Below, piece after piece: positions 28,126-37,924 of a DNA stretch of 64,000 bases. Both the position numbers and the translations under genes were made by a program. The stretch is taken from assembly GCF_029714205.1 (NCBI RefSeq), contig NZ_CP121648.1, forward strand, positions 6,636,501 through 6,700,500, read 5' to 3'. Each line of letters begins with the position of its first letter. Position 1 is the stretch's first letter. The notes beneath the pieces are model-generated. The model saw only the letters and a list, made by a program, of their open reading frames with translations. It did no database searches and had not been told where the DNA came from. This DNA comes from Methylobacterium sp. CB376 (lineage in GTDB: Bacteria > Pseudomonadota > Alphaproteobacteria > Rhizobiales > Beijerinckiaceae).

Positions 28126-29309
28126 TCACGCTTGGTCGGCGAGCGGCACCGGCCCGGGCCGGGGCGCGCTCGCCCGCGCCCGCGCGGCGGCCGCCCAGGC
28201 CTGCGCGAGGGCGCCGGCGACGGCCTCCTGGGTGAAGCGCTCGGCGACGTTGCGGCGCCCGGCGAGGCCCCGGGCCGCCCGCTCCGCCGGGTCGGCCGCG
28301 GCCTCGTCGAGCACCCGCGCCAGGGCGGCGGGGTCGCGCTCCGGCACGATCCAGCCCCCCGGCCCGACCACCGACGGGATCGCACCGCAGGTCGAGCCGA
28401 TCACCGGCACGCCGCAGGCCTGCGCCTCGATGATCACCCGCCCGAACTGCTCGCGCACCGCCTTCGTGGTGCGGGTGAGGAGGACGAGCGCGTCGCGCTC
28501 GCGCATGAACTGCGCCACGCCCGCCGGCGGCGCCCAGGGCGCGAAGCTCACCCGGTCGCCGAGCCCGAGGGACGCCGCGCGGGCGCGCAGGCCGGCCTCG
28601 TGCGGGCCCTCGCCCATCAGGGCGAGCTCCACCCGCGTCCGGCAGCGGGCCATGGCGTCGAGGACGTCGTCCAGCCCCTTCTCCTCCACGAGGCGCCCCA
28701 CGTAGCCGAGGCGCAGCGGCCCGCCCGGGGGCGGGGCGCCGCCGGGAGCTCCGCCCCCGGCCGGAAGGTCGCCGCGTCGACGCCGTAGCCGATCGGGCTG
28801 ACCGGACCCGCATAGCCCCCCGCGCGCACGACCTCCGCCGCGTCGGGGCTGCGCGCCAGCACGTGGTCCGTGCGGGAGAGGGTGAAGCGCCGCACGCCCT
28901 CGAAGGGGGGCGGGAGGCGCTTGAGGATGTTCTGGTCGACCTCCAGGACCAGGGCGGCCGGCCCGCGCAGGAGGCTCGCCTGGAGCGCGACGAGGCTCCA
29001 CGGCTCCTCCCAGAGATGCACCACGTCGGGCTGCAGGCGCCGGATCAGGCGCCGCATTCCCGGATAGACGTGCAGGTACCAGCCCATCGGCCCCGCCTTC
29101 GGCAGCCGGATCGGCGCGACGTGCACGGTGACGCCGGGATCGTCCGGGGGATCGGCCTCGATCACCCGGCCGAACTGGTGCCAGCGCGCCGGCACCAGGA
29201 GGTGCACGTCGAGGTCCGGGCGCCGCGCGAAGGGCGCGTAGCGCAGGCGGCCCGCCTCGCGGCTGACGGCCGGGTGGGCGATCGAGAGGACGCGCAGCCT
29301 GTCAGTCAC
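28126..29309 (-). pseudogene. GT4 glycosyltransferase, frameshifted
   Basis: Two overlapping minus-strand frames together make one GT4 enzyme of about 393 residues. The first (GTG 29309, VTDRLRVLSIAHPAVSREAG) runs through GYGVDAATFRPGAELPA. The second resumes at GGPLRLGYVGRLVEEKGLDD and includes the EX7E-type REQFGRVIIEAQACGVPVIG. The break is at about 28735-28755 in a C-rich run, consistent with a one-base indel. As written the first frame ends after 231 residues, so the gene is inactive unless the indel is a sequencing error or phase-variable. GTG 29309 overlaps the preceding deacetylase stop by 8 bases, so the gene belongs to the operon. Confidence 0.75.
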
Positions 29310-32019
29310 GGCCAAGTACCCGGGCGAGGGCGCCGGTGGCGCCGGTGAGATGCGCCTCGGCGGCGAGGAGGCTGCGACGGGCGCCGTTGAGCGTGTTGCG
29401 CGGCAGGCTCCAGGCGTCCTGACCGCGGCGCACGAGGCCCTTGCGGGTGGTCGCGGCGCTGGAGAAGCCCGCCCGGCGCGCCAGCGCGAAGTCGCGCGGG
29501 CCGCAATCCCCCCGGCGCCCGTACGGGAAGGCGAAGTGGCGCGCCTCCCGCCCGAGCCGCGCGCCGATCCGCTCGCGGCACTCCGCGATCTCGCGGAAGG
29601 CGGCCTCGGGGTCGAGGGCGGCGATGCGGGGATGGCTCACCGTATGGCCGCCGATCTCCACCAGGGGATCGTCCGCGAGGGGCGCGAGCATCTCCCAGGT
29701 CACGGCGTGGCGCCAGTGCATCGCCTCCTCGTCGACGCCGTTGAGGCGGCAGAAGGTCCGGTAATGCGCCCCGGCCCGCGGGCCGTCGAACGCCGCCGCG
29801 AGGCGCGCATAGGCCGCGCGCTTGGCCGCCGGGTCCGGCAGCGGCAGGGAGCCCCCGGGCAGGCGCACCGCGTCGCGCGCGCGCAGCACATCCTCCAGCC
29901 CGGCCCCCCAGAGCGGCAGGGTTCCGTCCGGGATGCCGGTGGTGAGGAACAGCGTCACCGGCACGCCGTGCCGGCGGAACAGCGGCACCACCGCCTCGAC
30001 CGTGTCGCGGTAGCAATCGTCGATCGAGACGTTGACGAAGCGGCCGCGATGGTCCGGGTCGGCCGCCCGGCGCAGGGCCTCGTCGAGGGTGACGACGTCC
30101 CAGCCGGTCGCGCGCAGATGGGTGAGGAGCCGGTCGAGATAGCCGAGATCGAGGTGGAAGCCGCGATTCGGCATGTCGGCCCAGTCCTCCGCCCGGACCG
30201 CCCGGTGGAAGGTCAGGAGGCAGCCGCGGGGCCCGAGCCGCGCGCCCGCGCGGGCCGCCAGGGCCCGGGGCAGGGCGGCCGGACCCGGCGCGAGGGCGTC
30301 CCAGCCGGGCAATCCCGGCAGGTCCCGGCGGGCCGCGGTGAAGGTGGGCATCGCGTCACTCCTCCTCTGGGCATCGGTGGGGGCACTGGCGCGGGGCCGG
30401 GGAGATCGCGCGGGGCTCTCCGGGGCGGGGCGGCGCCGCGCCGCGCCGAGGGTTGCGCGAAGGGACGGCGCCGCCAGGGCGAGGCCGACCAGGATGCAGG
30501 CCGCGCAGGCGGCGGCGCCCGCGGCGAGGCGCGCCAGCGGCCCCGCGACCGCGAGCGGGATCTGCCACGCGGCGAGGCCCATCACGGCGGCCGGACCGGC
30601 GGCGAGCAGCGTGGCCCGGACGAGCGGCCGCGCGCAGCCGAGGAGCAGGCCGGTCCCGGCGAGGAGCACGAGGCCGCGGGCCGCCTCGCCGAGGCCCAGC
30701 ATCATCGGGCCGGCGAGGCCGTTGCCCGCCGCCGCGCAGGTCGCGAGGTTGACCGCGATGTTGGCGAGGTAGGCCGCGGTCAGGGCGCCCGCCGCCGCCC
30801 CGTTGCGCCCGGCCCCGTTGAGGACGCGCATCAGGATCCAGCCGAGGGTCGAGGCCCAGAGGCCGGCCGCGATGCCCCGCAGGGCCTCGCTGGTCAGGAA
30901 GACGGCTTCGTCCCCGAAGGCGCCGCGGGCGAAGACGACCCGCGCGAGCTCCGGGGCGAAGCCCGCCAGGAACACGCAGGCCGGCAGCATCACGGCCAGG
31001 ATCGGGCGGGCGATCCGCTCGACCTGGCGGGCCGTGTCCGCCGCCGGGCCCGCCGCCAGGACGGTGAGCCCGAGGGGCTGGCTGATCAGCAGCAGGGCGC
31101 TGTCCGTCAGGGTGCGGGCGTAATCCATCGAGGCGACCGTGCCGGTGGCGAGCCGCGAGGCGAGGAGCCGCTCGATCCAGTTGTGGGCCTGCTCGACGAG
31201 CGGGATGGCGAGGAGCGGGCGCAGGCCGCGCAGGAAGTCCCGGCCGGCCGCCAGGATCAGGGCCGGCCGGGCGCCGGCCGGGTCGAGCAGCCCCTCGCGC
31301 CACAGCCACGCCACCGCGCAGGCCGCGAGCCCGTTGAAGGCGATCGTGAAGGACCAGGCGAGCGCCGCCACGGAGCCGGTCAGGCCCATGACGGCGAGCC
31401 CGGTCAGCACCGCGAGGTTGAGGATGCTCGCCCGGATCGTGGTGAGCCGCGAGCGGCCGAGGGCGATCTCGCCCGCCGCCAGGCAGTTCAGCACCACGCA
31501 GGCCGGCATGCCGAGCGCCATCACGCGCACGAAGTCGAGCGTCAGCGCCCGGCCCTCCGGCGAGAACCCGCCGACGATCGCCCCGACCCAGGTCATGCCG
31601 AGGGCCTGGACGGCGAGCATCAGCCCGAGCGCGATGCCGCCGAGCGCCAGGGTGAGCGCGCAGAGCCGCGCGCCGGCCTCGCCGGTCCGCTGCCACTCCC
31701 GGCACATCGGCACCAGGATCGCCGGCACGCTCTCGTTCTGGAGCACCGCCAGGGGCAGCAGCACCGCCGTGAGCGCCCCCCGGAACCCGTCCGCCACCAG
31801 CGAGGCGCCGAGCGTGTGCGCCATCACGATCTCGCGCACGAAGCCGAGGAGCTTGCTGAACAGGGCGCCGCCCATCAGCAGCACCGCGAAGCGGCGGCCG
31901 CCCAGAAGGGGCACCCCGTCGCGGGGCACCCCGTCGCGGGGCGCCCCGTCGCAAGGCCCCGCGGGGGGCGGCCCCTCGCGGGTGGCCGATCTCAGGACCA
32001 GGCTCCTCACGCGGCTCAC
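29302..32019 (-). CDS. MurJ-like lipid flippase in one frame with a polysaccharide deacetylase
   Basis: One uninterrupted 905-codon frame from GTG 32019, which overlaps the preceding stop by 4 bases. Residues about 45-520 form a MOP-superfamily flippase of the MurJ/Wzx type: FAVLLMGGALFSKLLGFVRE is a MurJ hallmark, followed by roughly 12-14 hydrophobic helices; it should move lipid-linked oligosaccharide across the inner membrane. Residues about 557-905 are a NodB-homology polysaccharide deacetylase with FVNVSIDDCYRD (metal-binding Asp pair), GGHTVSHP (His pair) and FAFPYG. A good Shine-Dalgarno and ATG at 30351 suggest the deacetylase may also be made alone. In-frame 15-bp repeats (31909-31955) encode RDGVPRDGVP near the N terminus. 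Confidence 0.82.
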   Translation of the reverse strand: MSRVRSLVLRSATREGPPPAGPCDGAPRDGVPRDGVPLLGGRRFAVLLMGGALFSKLLGFVREIVMAHTLGASLVADGFRGALTAVLLPLAVLQNESVPAILVPMCREWQRTGEAGARLCALTLALGGIALGLMLAVQALGMTWVGAIVGGFSPEGRALTLDFVRVMALGMPACVVLNCLAAGEIALGRSRLTTIRASILNLAVLTGLAVMGLTGSVAALAWSFTIAFNGLAACAVAWLWREGLLDPAGARPALILAAGRDFLRGLRPLLAIPLVEQAHNWIERLLASRLATGTVASMDYARTLTDSALLLISQPLGLTVLAAGPAADTARQVERIARPILAVMLPACVFLAGFAPELARVVFARGAFGDEAVFLTSEALRGIAAGLWASTLGWILMRVLNGAGRNGAAAGALTAAYLANIAVNLATCAAAGNGLAGPMMLGLGEAARGLVLLAGTGLLLGCARPLVRATLLAAGPAAVMGLAAWQIPLAVAGPLARLAAGAAACAACILVGLALAAPSLRATLGAARRRPAPESPARSPRPRASAPTDAQRRSDAMPTFTAARRDLPGLPGWDALAPGPAALPRALAARAGARLGPRGCLLTFHRAVRAEDWADMPNRGFHLDLGYLDRLLTHLRATGWDVVTLDEALRRAADPDHRGRFVNVSIDDCYRDTVEAVVPLFRRHGVPVTLFLTTGIPDGTLPLWGAGLEDVLRARDAVRLPGGSLPLPDPAAKRAAYARLAAAFDGPRAGAHYRTFCRLNGVDEEAMHWRHAVTWEMLAPLADDPLVEIGGHTVSHPRIAALDPEAAFREIAECRERIGARLGREARHFAFPYGRRGDCGPRDFALARRAGFSSAATTRKGLVRRGQDAWSLPRNTLNGARRSLLAAEAHLTGATGALARVLGRD
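30349..30366 (-). promoter_or_regulatory. Internal ribosome-binding site and start for the deacetylase
   Basis: On the minus strand AGGAGG (30361-30366) stands 9 bases before ATG 30349-30351, which begins MPTFTAARRDLPGLPGW. This is a stronger initiation signal than most in the window and supports independent translation of the deacetylase part (29302-30351, 349 residues). Confidence 0.6.
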
Positions 32020-33395
32020 CTGCGGGTTCGGGGGCGGGAGGCGGGGCTGAGCACCGCGAAGGTCCAGAAGAGGAGGCCGAGCTCCCCCGAGGTCACGTTG
32101 CCGAGGGGGATCTGGACCAGGGACGCGCAGGCGAGGGCGCCCACGATCACCGCCTCGATCCCCCCGTCGCGCCGCGCGCCGTCGACGGCCCGCCCGATCG
32201 CGGCGAGCAGGGCGGCGAGGCAGAGGAGGCCGACCACGAGCCCCATCGTGACCCAGCAGCTGACGATCATGCCGTCGATCGCCATCGCGCCCGCGCTGCC
32301 CACGTCCGTGACCGTGAAGCCGTTGCCGACAAGGCCGCTGTCGGGCTGGTTCCACAGCACCAGGTACTGCTCCAGCCGCTCGCGGGCGCTGCCGTCCTGG
32401 GCGCCGTCCCCGAGGCTGGCGAGCCGCTCGCCGATCACCTCGCCGAAGGGCGTCAGCGTCGCGGCGGCGGCGACCGCCGCGGCCGCCCCCGCCAGCATGC
32501 CGAGCGCCCGGGCCCGGGTGGCGGAGAACAGGAGGCAGAACAGCACCGCGGCGGCGAGGAAGAGCCACCCGGTGCGGTACATCGAGAGCAGGAGCGAGAG
32601 GGCCGCCGGGGCGGCGAGCAGGGCCGTCCCCCAGCCCGAGCGCAGGAAGCCGACCAGGACGAGGCCGACCGCCGTGAAGCTCGCGAAGCTCCCCGGCCCG
32701 TTCATGGTGCTGAAGGTGCGCACCCCGAACGGCACCGGCTGCCCGGCCGACATGATCGTGGTCAGGGTCATCCAGTAGCGGTCCCAGGCCGGGGGATCGA
32801 CGTACTGGACGATGCCGTAGAGCCCGGTGAGCGGCAGGATCGCCAGGAAGACCGAGGCGGCGGCCTGGACCAGCGCGCGCTGCTCCGCCTCGGAGCGCAG
32901 GCTCAGGGCCGCCGCGTAGACGAGCGGTGCGAACCACTTGATCGAGCCGGTGGCGGCCTGCTGCCACTCGCCCTGGAACAGCGAGAGGGCGGTGGCGTAG
33001 GTCACGCAGGCCGCCACCGTCAGCACCGCCGCGAGGGCGGGCGGCAGCGGCCGGTCCCCGTCGAGGGCGCTCCTGAGGCTCGGCAGCGGCGCCAGGATCG
33101 CCAGGAGCGGGCCGACCAGCATCAGCCCGCTCGGGTCGTAGCCCGCCGCGAGGTCGACCACCCGGCGCAGGAAGGGCGCGAAGGCGAAGAGCAGCAGCAC
33201 CGCCTGGAGGTGGTCGGCGGGCGAGCGCCGCCACGCCAGGAAGCCGGTGGCCGCGCAGCCGAGGATGAAGGCCGGCCGCGCCGCCCCGCCGAGCAGGGGC
33301 CCGGCCAGCGCCGTGGCGGCGAGGAGCAGCGCGGCGGCGAGCCAGCCGGTGAGGGAGATCGGGCCGAGGACCGGCGCCGCGAGGCTCGTCCTCAC
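32016..33395 (-). CDS. O-antigen ligase / polymerase-like membrane protein
   Basis: A 459-residue polytopic protein with about 12 hydrophobic helices and a large periplasmic loop around residues 200-240 (DPPAWDRYWMTLTTIMSAGQ...VRTFSTMNGPGSFASFTAVG), the layout of Wzy polymerases and WaaL ligases. The signature RTGWLFLAAA and the downstream QPDSGLVGNGF fit the O-antigen_lig family. GTG 33395 overlaps the upstream glycosyltransferase stop, and its own stop overlaps the flippase start, so all three are translationally coupled. Polymerase of an exopolysaccharide repeat unit is the likely role, given the adjacent flippase and Wzc-like protein. Confidence 0.82.
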   Translation of the reverse strand: MRTSLAAPVLGPISLTGWLAAALLLAATALAGPLLGGAARPAFILGCAATGFLAWRRSPADHLQAVLLLFAFAPFLRRVVDLAAGYDPSGLMLVGPLLAILAPLPSLRSALDGDRPLPPALAAVLTVAACVTYATALSLFQGEWQQAATGSIKWFAPLVYAAALSLRSEAEQRALVQAAASVFLAILPLTGLYGIVQYVDPPAWDRYWMTLTTIMSAGQPVPFGVRTFSTMNGPGSFASFTAVGLVLVGFLRSGWGTALLAAPAALSLLLSMYRTGWLFLAAAVLFCLLFSATRARALGMLAGAAAAVAAAATLTPFGEVIGERLASLGDGAQDGSARERLEQYLVLWNQPDSGLVGNGFTVTDVGSAGAMAIDGMIVSCWVTMGLVVGLLCLAALLAAIGRAVDGARRDGGIEAVIVGALACASLVQIPLGNVTSGELGLLFWTFAVLSPASRPRTRR

Positions 33396-34546
33396 GGGCG
33401 GGCCTCCCGGGCCACCCGGTCGATCACCCCGGCGATCGCCTCCCGCATCCGGTCGGCCGGGTAGAGGCGCCGCGCCCGCTCCCGGGCCGCCGCCACCGTC
33501 GCGGCCGTGCCCTCCCGTCCGGCGAGGACCCGCCCGATCGCCGCCGCGAGGGCGGCGGGGTCGCCGGGCGGCACCAGGGTGCCGGCCCGGCCCTCGTCCA
33601 GGATCTCGGCCGCCGCCCCGGTGCGCGTCGCCACGACCGGCACGCCCGCCAGCATGGCCTCGACCAGGGTGCGCCCGAAGGGCTCGGGATGGATGGAGGG
33701 ATGCACGACGGCGTCCATCGCCTGCATCAGCCGGGGCACGTCGTCCCGATGCCCGAGGAAGTGCACGCGGCCGGCGAGGCCGAGCTCCCCGGCCATCCGC
33801 GCGAGGTCGCGCGCGTAGGCGTCCTCGCCGAACAGGGCGGCGCCGGCCACGACCGCGCCGACCCCGGGATGCGCCGCGAGGGCCCGCAGCAGCACGTGCT
33901 GGCCCTTCCAGGGGGCGAGCCGGCTGAAGACGCCGACCAGGGGGCCGTCGGGCAGCCCGAGGGCGCGGCGCAGCTCCGGCCGCGGGCGCGGATCGGGCAC
34001 GAGGTCGAGGCCGTTCGGCACCAGGGCGACGAGGTCCGGCCGCCCGCCGGCCGCCGCGAAGGCCTCCGCCACCGCGCCCGAGGGCGCGATGACCCGGGAC
34101 GCCCGGGCATTGGCGAGGCCGACCTGGAGCCGGCGCTGGGCGCGGCCGAAATGATGCGCGTCGACGATGTCGTGCAGGTGCCAGATCAGGGGCCGGCGCG
34201 CCAGCGCAGTGGCCACCGCGGCGAGCACGAAGGCCTTCTGCGAATTGGCGTAGACGACGTCGTGCCGGCGCGCCCGGCGGGCGATCTCCAGGACGAGCCC
34301 GGCGAGCCGTCCGGCGAGCGGCAGGGCGCCGAGGGCCGGGGAATCGCGCCGCAGGCCCGAGAGGCTCGCCCCCGCCCGCGCGCGCTCGACCGAGAGGCCG
34401 CGCGCCGCCATCGCGGCCGCCAGGGGGCCGTCCTCGAACAGCAGGGCGGTGGCGCCGCGCCAGGACGCGACGACGTCGGCGAGCACCAGCTCGGCTCCCG
34501 CCATCGTGGCGGTATGGTTGACGAACAGGACGCGGGGGGACGCCAT
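33392..34546 (-). CDS. GT4-family glycosyltransferase
   Basis: A 384-residue GT-B glycosyltransferase. The N-terminal domain opens VLFVNHTATMAGAELVLADV, with GAEL in the acceptor-side loop; RPLIWHLHDIVDAHHFG is typical of the family. The C-terminal domain has VGVFSRLAPWKGQHVLLRAL and the EX7E motif in HPEPFGRTLVEAMLAGVPVV. ATG 34546 shares one base with the preceding stop (TGATG) and the 3' end overlaps the polymerase start, so the locus is tightly coupled. The sugar specificity cannot be inferred. Confidence 0.9.
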   Translation of the reverse strand: MASPRVLFVNHTATMAGAELVLADVVASWRGATALLFEDGPLAAAMAARGLSVERARAGASLSGLRRDSPALGALPLAGRLAGLVLEIARRARRHDVVYANSQKAFVLAAVATALARRPLIWHLHDIVDAHHFGRAQRRLQVGLANARASRVIAPSGAVAEAFAAAGGRPDLVALVPNGLDLVPDPRPRPELRRALGLPDGPLVGVFSRLAPWKGQHVLLRALAAHPGVGAVVAGAALFGEDAYARDLARMAGELGLAGRVHFLGHRDDVPRLMQAMDAVVHPSIHPEPFGRTLVEAMLAGVPVVATRTGAAAEILDEGRAGTLVPPGDPAALAAAIGRVLAGREGTAATVAAARERARRLYPADRMREAIAGVIDRVAREARP

Positions 34547-36729
34547 CACGCCGCTCCCAGGGAGGTGCGGGCCGGGCCCGGCCGCTCGCCGTAGAGCGCC
34601 TGGTCCTGCGGCCGCACCAGGGTGATCACCGTGCCGGCGACCGTGCCGCCGGCCGCCCGGACGCCGGCGACCGCCGCCGCGGCCTCCTCGACCTGCGACC
34701 AGCCCCAGCGGGCGCAGACCAGGACGGCCTCGACCCGCCTCGCCAGCAGGGTGGCGTCCATCAGGGCCCCGAGGGGCGGGCTGTCGACCAGCGCGAGGTC
34801 GTACTCCTCCGCGAGGGCGAGGACGCCCGCCACGCGCGGGCCGGCGAGGAGCTCGGTCGAATCCTCGACCGGGCCCCCGGCCGGCAGCACGTCGACGCCG
34901 GGCAGGCGGCTGCGCACGATCGCGGCGCGGGCGGGCGCCTCCCCGCGCAGGACGGCGCCGAGGCCCGGGCTCGGGGGCAGGTCGAGCCCGGCCTCGATGC
35001 TCGGGGCGCGCAGGTCGGCCTCGATCACGAGGACGCGCTGGCCGCTCGCGGCGAGCCGGGCGGCCAGCGCCAGGGTGGTGAAGGTCTTGCCCTCCTGGGG
35101 GGAGGCCGAGGTGACGAGGAGGCTGCGCGGCGTCCGGCCCGGCGGGCGCAGGGCGAGCTGCGCCGCGAGCTGGCGCAGGGCGGCCTGGAGCTTCGGGTCC
35201 CGCGCCGCCCCCGAGAGGGCCGGGCCGAGCGGCAGGGTGCGGCGGCCCGGGATCAGCTCGGCCCCCGGGAAGGGCCGCGGGGCGGAGAGCCGCGGCAGCT
35301 GCGCCAGCGTCGTGGTGCCGGCGACCTCGTCGATCGCGTGGGCGGCCCGGACGGTGCCGTCGGTGCGGTCGCGCAGCAGGGCGGCGGCCGCCCCCAGGAG
35401 GGTCGCGAGGGTGAGGCCCGCCGCCAGGAAGGGCAGGCGCTTGGGGAAGAACGGCCGGGTCGGCAGCTCGGCGAGGCTCACCAGCCGGGTGCTCCCGGTA
35501 AGGATGCGCCGCTCGGTCTCGAGCTCGCTCGCCCGCTTGTAGAGGTCGGTGTACTGGCCGCGCTTGAGCTCGACGCTGCGCACCATGGCGGCGATCGCCG
35601 CCTCCGCGTCCGCGGCGGCGCCGACCTCGTCCTTGGCGGCGTCGAGCTGGCGCTTGAGCGAGGCGACGAGGCCGTTCGAGGCCTCGTAGACCTGGCGCGC
35701 GCTCGCCGCGACGCTCGCCACCTCCCGCTTCATGCGGGCCTGGACCTGGTCGCGCTCGCGCCGCAGGCCCTGGATGGTCGGGTGGTTGGGCCCGAGCGTC
35801 GTCTCCGCATTGGCGAGCTGGGCGGAGAGCTGGGCATATTGCTGCTTCAGGTCGCCGATCGTCCGGCTCGCCAGCACGGCGGGCGAATCGGCCGAGCCGC
35901 GCGCCTGGTCGGCGCTGATCTCCCGCAGGCGCGCGGCGGCGTCGGCCCGCGCCGTCTCGGCGCTGGCCAGCTGCTGGCTGATGCTGGTCAGCTTCTCCGA
36001 GGCGATCGGCGCCGTCGCGCCGCGCACCAGGCCCCGCCGGCGGCGATAGGCCTGGATCTGCTCCTCCTCCTCGCGCAGGGACTGGTCGAGCTGGCGGATC
36101 TCCTGCCAGATCCAGGACGCCGCCGCCTCGCGGGACTTGGCGAGGCCGGACCGCTGGTCGTCCAGGAAGGCCGTGATCACCGCGTTTGTCAGGCCCTGGG
36201 CCACGTCCGGGAGCTGCGCCTGGAAGGCGACGGTGATGACGCGCGAGCGGCCCACATTCCCGACCATCACGCGCCGGTCGAGGTAGTCGAACAGCGCGTC
36301 GCTCCCCGGCGCGAGGGCGTCGCAGGCCGCGGCCGGCTCGCCCGTCACCCGGGCGAGCCCGAGCGGGCCGCCCCGGGCCTCCGTCCGGCACTCGCGCCGC
36401 GCCGCCTCCGCCACGCCCGGCTGGGTCATGGCGAGGCGCAGGATCCGGGGCGAGCGCACCACCAGGAGCTGGCTCTCGAGGTCGGCCGGGTCGCCGACCT
36501 TCTGGGCCCAGGCGGCGGAATTGGCGGCGGTGCCGGGCTCGGGCTCGGCCACGATCACCGAGCCGCTCGCCACGTAGCGCACCGGGATCACCAGGAGCGC
36601 CGCCACGGCGGCGCCGAGCACCGCCGAGAACACGGTCAGGAACAGGCCGCGCCGGCGCCACAGCCGCGTGGCCACGCCGATCCGCGGCGCCGGCCGCGGC
36701 GGGATCCCGACATCCGGTTTGGTCAGCAT
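34546..36729 (-). CDS. Wzc/ExoP-like polysaccharide co-polymerase and tyrosine autokinase
   Basis: A protein of about 727 residues governing export and chain length of a surface polysaccharide. Seen: an N-terminal transmembrane helix (LFLTVFSAVLGAAVAALLVI), a Wzz chain-length domain, a long coiled-coil periplasmic region (about 170-370), a second helix (LPFLAAGLTLATLLGAAAAL), then a BY-kinase domain with Walker A SASPQEGKTF, Walker A' VLVIEADLRAPS and Walker B LALVDSPPLG. The C-terminal tail has one Tyr (ALYGERPG) rather than the Tyr cluster of Wzc. ATG 36729 has AGGG 8 bases upstream; GTG 36738 is an alternative. Confidence 0.9.
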   Translation of the reverse strand: MLTKPDVGIPPRPAPRIGVATRLWRRRGLFLTVFSAVLGAAVAALLVIPVRYVASGSVIVAEPEPGTAANSAAWAQKVGDPADLESQLLVVRSPRILRLAMTQPGVAEAARRECRTEARGGPLGLARVTGEPAAACDALAPGSDALFDYLDRRVMVGNVGRSRVITVAFQAQLPDVAQGLTNAVITAFLDDQRSGLAKSREAAASWIWQEIRQLDQSLREEEEQIQAYRRRRGLVRGATAPIASEKLTSISQQLASAETARADAAARLREISADQARGSADSPAVLASRTIGDLKQQYAQLSAQLANAETTLGPNHPTIQGLRRERDQVQARMKREVASVAASARQVYEASNGLVASLKRQLDAAKDEVGAAADAEAAIAAMVRSVELKRGQYTDLYKRASELETERRILTGSTRLVSLAELPTRPFFPKRLPFLAAGLTLATLLGAAAALLRDRTDGTVRAAHAIDEVAGTTTLAQLPRLSAPRPFPGAELIPGRRTLPLGPALSGAARDPKLQAALRQLAAQLALRPPGRTPRSLLVTSASPQEGKTFTTLALAARLAASGQRVLVIEADLRAPSIEAGLDLPPSPGLGAVLRGEAPARAAIVRSRLPGVDVLPAGGPVEDSTELLAGPRVAGVLALAEEYDLALVDSPPLGALMDATLLARRVEAVLVCARWGWSQVEEAAAAVAGVRAAGGTVAGTVITLVRPQDQALYGERPGPARTSLGAA

Positions 36730-36754
36730 GATGCTCACCCTGCCCTCGCTCCCC

Positions 36755-37924
36755 TCAGCCGACCATCTCGACCGCGTAGACGTGCCGCTCCCGCGCGGAG
36801 GCCGGCGGACCGTGCGTCGCGACCTGCTTGTCCACGAAGCTCGTGAATTCGCGCCGGAAGCGCTCCGCCGAGAAGCGCTCGGCCTGCGCCCGGCAGGCGG
36901 CGCGGGAGAAGCTCCCCTCGGTCGCCACGAAGCTGCGCAGGCAGGCGGCGATCGCCTCGGCGCTGGGCTCGTCGAAGAACAGGCCGGTGCGCCCGGGGCC
37001 CTGGGTCAGGACCGTCTCGCGGGCGCCGCCGCGGCCGAGAGCGAGCACGGGAGTGCCCTCGGCCTGGGCCTCGACCGGGACGATGCCGAAATCCTCCTCG
37101 GCCGCGAACACGAAGGCGCGCGCCGTCGCCATCAGGCGCCGCAATTCCGCGTCGCTGACGTAGCCCGCGAAGGTGACGTTCGGGCCCGCGCGCCGGCGCA
37201 GGCGCTCCGCCTCCGACCCGTCCCCGGCCACGACGAGTTCGAGCTCCGGCGTCAGCCGGAACGCGTCGACGATCGCCTCGACGTTCTTGTAGGGCACGAG
37301 CCGGCTCGCGGCCAGGAAGTGGCGCCCGCGCGGCATGGTCAGGGGCTGCTCCGACAGGGTGACGGGCGGGTGGATCACCGTCGCCTCCCGCCCGTAGATC
37401 TTGCGGATGCGCCGGGCGACGAAGCGGGAATTGGCGACGAGCGCGTCCGGCCCGGACGCCGTGCGGACGTCCCAGAGCCGCATGTAGTGCAGGAGGGCCC
37501 GGGCCAGGGCGCCCTTGACCCCGCGGGCGAGCCCGCTCTCGCGCAGGTAGGCGTGCTGGAGGTCCCAGGCGTAGCGCATCGGCGAGTGGACGTAGGCGAC
37601 GTGGACCTGGTCGGGCCCGGTGATCACCCCCTTGGCCACGGCGTAGCTCGACGAGAGCACGAGGTCGTAGCCCGACAGGTCGAACTGCTCGACCGCCAGC
37701 GGCATCAGCGGCAGGTAGGCCTGGTGGGCGCGGCCGAGCAGGGGCAGCCGCTGCAGGAAGCTCACCTGCGTCCGCGGCAGGCCGATCCGCGCGCGGCCCT
37801 CGGCCGGGAGGACGTCGAACAGGCAGAAAACGTCCGCCTGCGGGAAGCAGGCCAGCATCTCGCGCAGGACGCGCTCCGCCCCTCCGACGACGTAGAGCCA
37901 GTCATGGACGATGGCCACTCGCAC
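36755..37924 (-). CDS. GT4-family glycosyltransferase, WbaZ-like
   Basis: A 389-residue enzyme opening VRVAIVHDWLYVVGGAERVL, an N terminus characteristic of WbaZ-type GT4 mannosyltransferases. HVAYVHSPMRYAWDLQHAYL is another marker of that subgroup. The donor domain has HFLAASRLVPYKNVEAIVDA and the EX7E motif in EEDFGIVPVEAQAEGTPVLA. GTG 37924 is selected because GAGGAGGG stands about 8 bases upstream. It is the promoter-proximal gene of the run ending at 26581, so its 236-base upstream interval (37925-38160) should hold the operon promoter. Confidence 0.9.
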   Translation of the reverse strand: MRVAIVHDWLYVVGGAERVLREMLACFPQADVFCLFDVLPAEGRARIGLPRTQVSFLQRLPLLGRAHQAYLPLMPLAVEQFDLSGYDLVLSSSYAVAKGVITGPDQVHVAYVHSPMRYAWDLQHAYLRESGLARGVKGALARALLHYMRLWDVRTASGPDALVANSRFVARRIRKIYGREATVIHPPVTLSEQPLTMPRGRHFLAASRLVPYKNVEAIVDAFRLTPELELVVAGDGSEAERLRRRAGPNVTFAGYVSDAELRRLMATARAFVFAAEEDFGIVPVEAQAEGTPVLALGRGGARETVLTQGPGRTGLFFDEPSAEAIAACLRSFVATEGSFSRAACRAQAERFSAERFRREFTSFVDKQVATHGPPASARERHVYAVEMVG

